This document shows positions 56,351 to 64,000 of a stretch of 64,000 nt of DNA, piece after piece (the stretch's first letter is position 1; every line of letters starts with the position of its first letter). The position numbers and the translations under genes are program-made. The stretch is from assembly GCA_947568835.1 (NCBI GenBank), contig OX387606.1, forward strand, positions 2,728,001-2,792,000, in the 5' to 3' direction. Below the pieces are notes generated by a model, which was not told the origin of the DNA, did not search any database, and was given only the letters and a program-made list of their open reading frames with translations. The DNA is from Protonemura montana (Eukaryota; Arthropoda; Insecta; Plecoptera; Nemouridae).

Positions 56351-56934
56351 TCTAGTGTTCCTAATAAAACAAAACAAAAAATATTTATAGTAAAAAAATA
56401 CATGGTTACAGTTTAAATGTACATATATTATATAAGCTATTAAATAGCTAGTATTTACTTGAATGTGAATTGTGAAAATGTTATCAAATACCTTTGATGT
56501 GTTATACAAAATGCTGAAGAGAAATTTTGCACAATTAATATGGTTATTATAAATGTCCATGCAAAAATAAATATGCCGGTTAACGAAAAATCTTCATGGT
56601 CAAAGCCATTTCCAAATTGCCAATTCCATCTTGACCTCTAGTAAGCTTTTTCAGAACTATATATGTACTAACCACCGGCATGTAATCGGTTTTCATGGAA
56701 AATAAATAAGAATTATTATTATTATTTCTGAAGAACATACGGAACGAAAATTATTTTGTCAAATTGTCAAACTGTACTGTAATTGTAAAGTTTTACTGTA
56801 AGAAACTGATATGAAATAATTACGTAAACAACCAAAATTGACAAAATTAAGCCAAAAATGTTTGAATAAAAAGAGAAAGAAAACACAAATAACTTTGCAG
56901 TTACTTAATTTTGATGTATTTCACATGATGGTTT

Positions 56935-57170
56935 TTAGACTCATGTCTACTTGATTTATCCTTAGCACTAGTATTAACAAAAAATATTCGAAATAGGTTT
57001 TGAATGCTAAGTAAAGGAATGCAATGCTAAGTAAGTTATTGGAAAATTGTCAGGACTGCTCTTACCCTTGAAGAAGTAACTAGTACATGTTACGAAACGT
57101 CAGGAAATTTAGTTGTCCTTTACTTAGCATTCAAAACCCAGTTCAAATAGTTTTTGTTAAATTTATTTCA
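56935..57170. repeat. Foldback repeat, second copy of the 55295 family
   Basis: Begins TTTTTAGACTCATGTCTACT as at 55295. The arms TTTTGAATGCTAAGTAAAGG and CCTTTACTTAGCATTCAAAA pair perfectly. The inner part reads GAAGAAGTAAC, TAGTACAT, GTTACGAAACGTC, which folds as a GTAAC/GTTAC stem. Confidence 0.7.
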
Positions 57171-57179
57171 CATCTTTGC

Positions 57180-57730
57180 AAATTTTGGTAAGAAAAATAC
57201 CGAACTTCAGCTTGCTGGCTCGAATTACAAAATTCGAGTAAAATAAACAAAAAATAAAGAAACTCCTGTGATCCTTCCTCTCAAAGTTGTATAAAATTTG
57301 ACTCGGCCGTCAATGAAATAAAACAAACACCAAAAATCCACACAAAAATTAACAAAAACAGCATTGATACAAATAGATTTCATAATAATAGTATTTAACT
57401 TTAAGCCATTAAAGTTTTAGTCTAGTGCATTAAGTTTCAACTTTCAAGGACATTTGAAAATGATCATATGTAAAATGATAAAAAAAAATATATCAAAATT
57501 CCTCTGTTTAACAGTTTTAAAGATGAATTCACAAATATAGAAACCAGTTTCTTTTAGTTGTAATAAATACTATCAATTTGAAACATGAAAATGTGTGTAA
57601 AACTTATGATCAAAAATATCATACAGTTAACGATAAGACTTTAATTTCATCCAAAGCATAAAGTCCCATACCATCCAGGCGAGCAAAGCAACAGGTTTTT
57701 TTCAGATAACATTTATTCAATTGTTTTACA
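57180..57730. other. AT-rich non-coding stretch
   Basis: I see no open frame or repeat of note. Confidence 0.4.
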
Positions 57731-57732
57731 CA

Positions 57733-58101
57733 TTGCTTGAGTTGTTTAACGACGCACTGTTTTGACAACGGTACCGGTATAATGGAATAAGTAAACAATG
57801 ATGAAAATGATGATATATCTAATCTGGTCTAAAAGAAAGAAGGGGAAACCCGGTGCCGGCACGTAGCCTACTCCTGTCGAAGAGCACCAAGCGGACCACC
57901 GGCTTAACGTCTCTTCCGAAGGACGGTACAACGCGAACAACAGGATTCCTGTACGAATCCATGCTGTCGAGAGGTTGATAAGCAAGGTAGGTGACGTTGC
58001 TGTACTTAATATCATCCCTTCAACCTCTCTCCCGAACAGAACTGGTAATGTGTATGATGGTCACCCATCCAATACCTGACTCAGCGCAGTGTTGCTTAAC
58101 T
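57733..58101 (-). mobile_element. 5S-derived SINE, near full length, minus strand
   Basis: On the minus strand: 5S-like head (AAGTTAAGCAACACTGCGCT, TATTGGATGGGTGACCATC), a linker GTTCGGGAGAGAGG, a central block GTCCTTCGGAAGAGACGTTA / AGCCGGTGGTCC, and a tail ending GTGCGTCGTTAAAC. The central block resembles the conserved middle domains that several animal SINE superfamilies share. About 369 bp. No clear target duplication. Confidence 0.7.
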
Positions 58102-58590
58102 TAAAATAACCTTGTCTTTCTTTCTAGTTTCTAAGACCGTAACTGTATTTACCAAGAATTTTTAGTCTGTATTATTAATTCCCCATCTACAATGTTACCT
58201 TTCATGCTATGTATTCTAGATCTCTTTGTTTTAAGCCAAAGAATTTCCACATAATGAAAGCCAGTGAAAATTAATTAACAGCAATATTTCTAATGCAAGT
58301 GATAAAACGATACCGTTGCTTTATATTTCCCACAAGGAAAACATGTTGCTTCTTTTCAATTATCTTTTTTAAACCTATTTCCCATGAAATTGATACATTC
58401 GAGATAAACATCCCTTTATGGTGACGAAAAAAACGATAAAATTAATGTGGTTTTCTGGCAACATTTAATAGTCAAACTTAAGAAAATTGTTGACAAGAAA
58501 ACCCGGTGTTGTCCTAGATTTCAATTTTCATGTAATAAATAACTCGAGTATTTTGTTTGAAATATTCTGCATCTTAAGGCTGTTGTATCG
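58100..58590. other. AT-rich non-coding stretch
   Basis: No gene seen. The end, ATATTCTGCATCTTAAGGCTG, is the leading flank of the 26-bp satellite and is itself repeated at 59298. Confidence 0.4.
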
Positions 58591-58595
58591 GGTGC

Positions 58596-59785
58596 TTACT
58601 CAGGTCTATTGCAGTGGGAGCTTACTCAGGTCTATTGGAGTGGGAGCTTACTCAGGTCTATTGCAGTGGGAGCTTACTCAGGTCTATTAGAGTGGGAGCT
58701 TACTCAGGTCTATTGGAGTGGGTGCTTACTCAGGTCTACTGGAGTGGGAGCTTACTCAGGTCTACTGGAGTGGGAGCTTACTCAGGTCTTTTGGAGTGGG
58801 TGCTTACTCAGGTTTATTGGAGTGGGAGCTTACCCAGGTCTATTGGAGTGGGAGCTTACTCAGGTCTATTGGAGTGGGAGCTTACTTAGGTCTATTGGAG
58901 TGGGTGCTTACTCAGGTCTACTGGAGTGGGAGCTTACTCAGGTCTACTGGAGTGGGAGCTTACTCAGGTCTTTTGGAGTGGGTGCTTACTCAGGTTTATT
59001 GGAGTGGGAGCTTACCCAGGTCTATTGGAGTGGGAGCTTACTCAGGTCTATTGGAGTGGGTGCTTACTCAGGTTTATTAGAGTGGGAGCTTACCTAGGTC
59101 TATTGGAGTGGGAGCTTACTCAGGTCTATTGAAGTGGGAGCTTACTCAGGTCTTTAGGAGTGGGAGCTTGCTCAGGTCCATTGAAGTGGGAGCTTACTCA
59201 GGTCTTTAGGAGTGGGAGCTTACTCAGATCTTTTGGAGTAAGAGCATACTCAAGTCTTTTGAAATATTCTATTTACATTCTATTTCTATCTCTTCAAATA
59301 TTCTGCATCTTAAGGCTGTTGTATCGGATGCTTATTCAGGTCTATTGGAGTGGGAGCTTACTCAGGTCTATTGGAGTGGGAGCTTACTCAGGTCTATTGG
59401 TGTGGGAGCTTACTCAGGTCTATTGGAGTGGGAGCTTACTCAGGTCTATTGGAGTGGGAGCTTACTCAGGTCTATTGGAGTGGGAGCTTACTCAGGTCTA
59501 TTGGAGTGGGAGCTTACTCAGGTCTATTGGTGTGGGAGCTTACTCAGGTCTTTTGGAGTGGGAGCTTACTCAGGTCTATTGGAGTGGGAGCTTACTCAGG
59601 TCAATTGGAGCTGGAGCTTACTCAGGTCTATTGTAGTGGGAGCTTACTCAGGTCTATTGGAGTGGGAGCTTACTCAGGTCTATTGGAGTGGGAGCTTACT
59701 CAGGTCTATTGGAGTGGGTGCTTAATTAGGTCTATTGGAGTGGGAGCTTACTAAGGGCTATTGGAGTGGGAGCTTACTCAGGTCT
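58596..59785. repeat. 26-bp satellite in two blocks, about 44 units
   Basis: Unit: GGAGTGGGAGC, TTACTCAGGTCTATT. Blocks 58596-59250 and 59330-59785 are separated by a copy of the leading flank, so flank plus array has been duplicated. In the left block a 182-bp, seven-unit higher-order repeat occurs twice in a row (about 58719 and 58901). All three plus frames are open because the unit lacks stops in every phase. These frames are not genes. Confidence 0.9.
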
Positions 59786-59789
59786 ATAT

Positions 59790-60600
59790 CTAGGTTTACT
59801 GGATACAACTAATCGGTCAAACCACTTGTTCGCCGCGACGAAACAAAAACTATGCGACTCATCACACCATTGGCAACATATCGACGCTTTTCAAAACCAA
59901 AAATATTATTTCGTTTTATAGTTACACGCGTTGTAAAAGAGCCTGTTCAAGGCGTTTTTTCGGTGCTTTTCAGGAAAAAAAAACTGAGTTTTCGTAGCAG
60001 CTGTGGATTCAAAATTTGTTAAAAATCTATTACCATTACCAAACTGCCCAAAAAACCTAACAAAAGTCACCCATTTTCAATAACCTCCATTGTTAGCTGT
60101 TTCCAGTTTTTTTTACTAATTTTTAAAACAGATTTTCCGGAAAATGTGCTCTTCAAAAGATGTTGTTAGTTGACAAGCTAGTTTAAACAAACCCCAAATA
60201 AAGAATTGAAAATATGTTTTTGTTCCCTAGATATCCCAGAAAAATAAAATGGACATGTGATTCAGGGAAAATCCCATTTGATTATTGATTTTTTAGCCGT
60301 AGCGTTGGGGCTAGAAATTTGAAATTTTATCAGGTAAAATGTTAAAATTTTGAACAACGCTACTTGTTTTAAATCACTGATCCTTGCGACCACTCTCGAC
60401 AAACTGATAAGACTGGAGCACAAAACAATCTGTCAACTAAATGTATCAGCTTACATAGAAAGTCATTGCTTTACGTATGGTTTTTTATCGGCGGTTTGTG
60501 ACAAACGGATATGTTTGGATCGCACTTCTACAACTTGGTCAACGTCCTATTTCTTAAAACTACTTAACCATCATTAAGTTAATAGGTAATGTTAAACTTT
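59790..60600. other. Non-coding stretch
   Basis: An open frame at 60350-60577 has no recognisable features and no start context. Nothing else is seen. Confidence 0.35.
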
Positions 60601-60607
60601 TTACTGA

Positions 60608-60850
60608 GCAAACGAGCCGGCAAAACTTGGTAACGGTGGTGACCACACGATGGCGCTTGCGGCTGTCCTAAAAAAACGCGTACAATTAAAAAATTACTCT
60701 TCAAATTATCAATACATGTTTATCGATCGTTGAGGTTAGCATTAATAAAGATTAATATAATATAAACCAGTCTTAAATGCGATTAATCTGCGAGAATCAA
60801 ACAAATTTAATTTCTTAGCACTCGAAACGACGGTGACTCCATCGGTGACT
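60608..60850. repeat. Dispersed repeat, partner of 52681-52955
   Basis: Shares GTAACGGTGGTGACCAC, CGATGGCGCTT, ATACATGTTTATC and GTTGAGGTTAGCATTA in order. It ends where the LINE fragment begins. Confidence 0.75.
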
Positions 60851-61599
60851 CATATGTAACCAGGAATTATTCAAAACTTTGTAATCCAAAACATAGATTA
60901 AATTTTTTTAAAGACAGCGTATTTTCTCTTGGTATTAAACTTTTAACAACCTTCCTGACCATAGTTGGGGAAGGATCTTTTAAAAAGATCGCGATCGTGC
61001 GATCGCGATCCTTTTTTAGTGATCTTCGAACTGATCGCGATCTTTTATGTGTAACGCGATCTTTTAATTTGATCGCGATCGAATTTTTTACGATCTTTCA
61101 AAAGATCATTTTAAAAGATCGTTTTAAAAGATCAAGATCGTTTGCACTGTCGTTCCTTTTTTTATGTTTATTGTTGGACAACACTTGGCAATTGAAATTT
61201 GAGCACGATCGATTTATTTCCATAATCATTTCTTGCTGGGTTATTGGACAAAAATGGACGCTGGAAACCTATTAGCCACAACTCTCTCATCCGTTCCATG
61301 TAAATCGAGCTTTAGCTGGATAGTGGCGATTGACTCATTCGAAATGAGCTGTGTGTGCGTTCAGGGGCGGATCTAAGACTCAAAAGGCTGTCAGCAAATC
61401 TTTCCAATGGGCCCTTGTTGGTAGGAGAGGGGGAGGGGGGGGGGGGATTTTATGCCAAAAAATCCTAAACGGCAATACATCCTATCAAGCATAAAATTCG
61501 TCGTAAATGTTCTATTTTGCCTACAATTTCTCATTCGGTAACTAGAAAAAATCCACCCTATACCCAGTAGTTGTCTTTGTTCCATACTGTCGCGTTGCT

Positions 61600-61650
61600 T
61601 TGTCGGCGCTGACCGACAAAGTGTAACGGCGCTGACCGACAAAGGGTAGA
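61600..61650. repeat. Direct repeat GGCGCTGACCGACAAAG, two copies
   Basis: Two copies about 22 bp apart lie inside the hAT element. Confidence 0.6.
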
Positions 61651-61966
61651 AGCGCGATAAGCGAGTCGATGGTACTCCGAGCTCTATGGATATTCAAGAG
61701 AACCTACGAATACGCTGCTAGCCAAGCTATCGACCTAACGTTACAAATTACAGTTCGCAGGTTGAGCTTTCTGCTGAAATTTCATAACATTTCTCTATCA
61801 CCGATGTCAACCATAGATAATATTTCTCACATTTTTCGTATATAAGGTGTTCTTAACTTACTTTTAATTTCATCAAATGAGGCACGGTTGTACCACTGAA
61901 AATTTCCACCCACTCGTTGCTCCCGCTTGGTCGAAGCAAGCCGTGTTCAATTTTTTTTTTAATTAA

Positions 61967-62197
61967 ATGAGTTCGATTGATTCGGGTGACGGAGACGAAG
62001 TGGTCAATCACGATTTCGCGGCCACGGAGACTAATGCTCTGCCGCGGGGAAATTTGAAGAAATTCTTTATTCTCCACGAGGGAAATGTTCCCGATCTCGG
62101 GGTGGTTTTCAAAGTAAAGTGTTTATTGTGGATGCCGGTGCATAAGGAAATTGCAGCTAACAGCACCAGCTCTTCAAATTTGAAAAGGTACATGAAG
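61967..62197 (+). pseudogene. BED-type zinc-finger exon of a hAT transposase
   Basis: From the ATG at 61967 the exon runs to a donor ATGAAG|GTAAGA. The C-terminal part shows the BED finger pattern FKVKCLLWMPVHKE ... SSSNLKRYMK. The second Cys of CLLC is Trp and the first His of the H-pair is Tyr, so zinc binding is lost. BED fingers bind the subterminal repeats of hAT elements. The downstream exons are missing. Confidence 0.7.
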
Positions 62198-63189
62198 GTA
62201 AGAGTGAATGACCAGAGCATTTTAACAATACATCCTAGACTTTTTCTGATAAACGGTAGGTAACGATATAAACATTCTGAAATCTTAGTGGGACCCAATC
62301 GGTGTTTTCAACGTACCTTCTAGTTCCCCGAGGTTTGAAATAGTTTGACACTTACAGCATTCGCGACTAAACGTAGCAAACACCATTGCACGCCGATATG
62401 CGTGCACCATCTCGCTTTTGAGACCTTACATGCTCAAAAAATCTCCATCAATGTGTACCTCGACGATTGATATACACGTAACGATATTCAAAAGCGAGTT
62501 AACCTACGATAAATATCGAAATTAAATTTCATACGACAGTGGCTCCACTTAACGTGATGTTCCGATAATCTGCATTTTTGTCGGTAAGGCATTTGGCGGC
62601 CATCTTTCACGCAGAGACTGTAACATTGACGTTGTTTCTCTACCTAGAACCTACACTCTACGGTGCAACGTTATTAGTTTTATTGATCACATGAATTTTT
62701 TTCGAAAACGATCTTTTAAACGATCTTGATCTTTTATAAAAACGAATTTGAATTTGATCGTAAAAAAAAACGATCGCGAACTTCGATCTTCGATCGCGAT
62801 CGTTTTTTGACGACGATCTTGATCTTTTTAAAAGATCGATTTCAAAACGATCTTCCCCAACTATGTTCCTGACAATGTTGCTACAATTGCTGATGTTTCA
62901 AAGTTTAGACGCACTATTAAAAAATTGTTATTATACAAAGGTTTTTACAATATTGACGAATTTTATAAACTAGACATGAATGATTGGATAAAGATGTGAC
63001 TGCTGTTACTGAAGTATTTCACATGACTATCTTATTATTTTAGTATTACACAGTGTCTTTGTTTTTTGCAATTTTTTTGTAATTTGTAATCATAATGTAT
63101 TTTTAATTTTGACGAGTCCACATACTTTTACTCTTCGAATGTAAGCCCTGTGATTATGGACAAATAAAGAAACAATACAATACATCTAG

Positions 63190-63655
63190 TAGCATCTTCC
63201 ATTTTGTTTCATTGTAAAGCAGTCATTTGGCGCCCATTTCGCAAAGAAAGTTTACCATAACCATGTTCAGATGAATGATAATTGATAAGATAACACTCAT
63301 GAGGTTTTGGTAGAACTATACCACTATATTGTGGTAAAACGAAGTCGACTTGATGCATAAACACTAAATGACTGGTACTATGACCGCAAATAATGCTCGG
63401 CTACACAATTACCTTCAAAGCGGTCACTTCAAAATGAGCCGCATGGATGAGCACTCGGTGGACAGGTAATTTTGAAGGATCTTTTATTGGGTAACGAGAG
63501 ATTTCCAGGAAACATTCAAAATGTAACGTCAAGTATGTCGCGGTTACGCTAACGAGCTGTTTATCATCGCATTCTTTTGAGTTATGCAGTTACAGAATAA
63601 TGAGCGGATTGCTTAATTTTCATAGCATTAACTATTGGTAATTGGGAATGCAGTG
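63190..63655. other. Intergenic, nothing recognised
   Basis: No open frame or clear repeat. Confidence 0.4.
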
Positions 63656-63659
63656 TATT

Positions 63660-63898
63660 TTAATGTAAAACTAATATATTTATGTAAACTTTTTTTTTTT
63701 CTTTTGTCTCGGTTCTGACTGATTTGTCGCCTATTGGTAGATTACGACTCAAGAAGAGGTTCACCCAACGTTGAAGGTAGTTGATGGTAAGCCCGGCGCC
63801 ACTGGTCGTTTGGGTGGCGGTGAATGACTGTTTGATGATCAAACTAGCCTGACCTAGCAGAGAGCCAAGAGTGAAACCGGTGTAAAAAAACAAGGCCT
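63660..63898 (-). CDS. Probable last exon of a membrane-protein gene (runs off the window)
   Basis: On the minus strand an acceptor GGCCTTTCAG (exon edge 63898) opens 78 codons ending in TAA. The incoming phase leaves two bases. The product starts with a hydrophobic helix (FFYTGFTLGSLLGQASLII) with Gly spacing, continues with a polar and amphipathic part (TINYLQRWVNLFLSR) and ends in a Lys-rich tail. Codons are GC-rich in third positions, unlike the flanks. It looks like the C-terminal membrane helix of a transporter. No family is named. An ATTAAA signal overlaps the stop. Confidence 0.45.
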
Positions 63899-64000
63899 CT
63901 GAAAGGCCGTGCTGGTTAGTAGGTTAGTTCTTTTAAACTAAAATATATACAATGGAAATGACTTAATTTTATACTTAATTTACTTTACTTAGTTTATACT

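Larger units (their letters stand above)
60960..62865 (+). mobile_element. Decayed hAT element with GATC-rich subterminal repeats
   Basis: The termini CATAGTTGGGGAAG and CTTCCCCAACTATG are inverted repeats, flanked by the 8-bp target duplication TTCCTGAC (60952-60959 and 62866-62873). Both ends carry about 160 bp of dense GATCGCGATC / AAAAGATC repeats in inverted arrangement. Length is 1906 bp. One transposase exon remains. The catalytic part is absent, so the copy is non-autonomous. Confidence 0.9.
60851..63180 (+). mobile_element. LINE 3' end interrupted by a hAT insertion
   Basis: Left part 60851-60959 and right part 62874-63180 join across the hAT element. The right part encodes DNVATIADVSKFRRTIKKLL, then GFYNIDEF and a stop. 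A 3' UTR follows and ends AATAAAGAAACAATACAATAC. The left part supplies the FSLGIK-type segment of the same domain, out of frame by one base. A 5'-truncated CR1/L2-like copy. Confidence 0.75.

Noticed and set aside
58596-59785. Proteins with repeated LLEWELTQVYWSG motifs
   Set aside because: The 26-bp unit has no stop in any plus frame, so all three frames are open by construction.
60350-60577. 75-codon plus-strand gene
   Set aside because: It is isolated and has no family signature or flanking signals.
61363-61380. A further hAT terminus (CAGGGGCGGATCTAAG) nested in the hAT relic
   Set aside because: No matching inverted end or 8-bp duplication was found in the neighbourhood.
61391-61642. 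83-codon minus-strand gene inside the hAT element
   Set aside because: It overlaps a G-run and has no similarity to transposases.

Overview
The window is eukaryotic nuclear DNA, almost certainly from an invertebrate animal. Genes are split by GT-AG introns with matching phases, the DNA is AT-rich, and most of the sequence is mobile-element debris: an EnSpm/CACTA-like transposon, a Polinton capsid module, LINE 3' ends, 5S- and tRNA-derived SINEs, hAT elements and several minisatellites. The SINE body that starts with a 'GTTTAACGACGC' motif and the Polinton/DUF4806 content recall molluscs and other marine invertebrates, but I cannot fix the phylum.

Layout. (1) 1-5150, minus strand: a Tnp2/EnSpm-like transposase (one frameshift) followed by a complete five-exon gene with a C-terminal DUF4806 domain. 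Splice signals suggest that both come from one promoter near 5150. (2) 6470-9010, plus strand: a Polinton/Maverick capsid-maturation module (core-like protein, capsid protein, adenain-type protease). A small two-exon minus-strand gene follows at 9522-10123. (3) 11.7-12.2 kb: 3' end of a LINE reverse transcriptase. (4) About 13,137-47,865: a head-to-tail duplication of a unit of about 17.4 kb. Unit 1 is about 13137-30704 and unit 2 about 30705-47865; they are nearly identical apart from minisatellite length. Each unit holds an unrecognised 449-codon open frame, a run of exon-like repeats, a structured GC-rich leader-like fragment, an EF-hand exon, an internal 0.9-kb direct duplication, a 43-bp hairpin satellite, a 57-bp minisatellite open on both strands, and a 5S-derived SINE with a multiplied head. 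(5) 47.9-53 kb: a second, unrelated 43-bp satellite and a two-exon gene for a small single-pass membrane protein, whose intron carries another, reversed array of the 57-bp minisatellite. (6) 53.5-55.1 kb: two copies of one hAT-type element in opposite orientation, each with its own 8-bp target duplication. (7) 55-60 kb: foldback repeats, SINEs and a 26-bp satellite with higher-order structure. (8) 60.6-63.2 kb: a decayed hAT element with GATC-rich ends and a BED-finger exon, inserted into a LINE 3' end. (9) 63.66-63.90 kb, minus strand: a probable last exon of a membrane-protein gene that runs off the window.

The most informative points are the two-gene transposon, whose arrangement mirrors the alternatively spliced TnpD/TnpA pair of plant En/Spm; the 17-kb duplication, which may be real or an unmerged haplotype; and the satellite families inside it, which differ between the two units while everything else stays almost constant.
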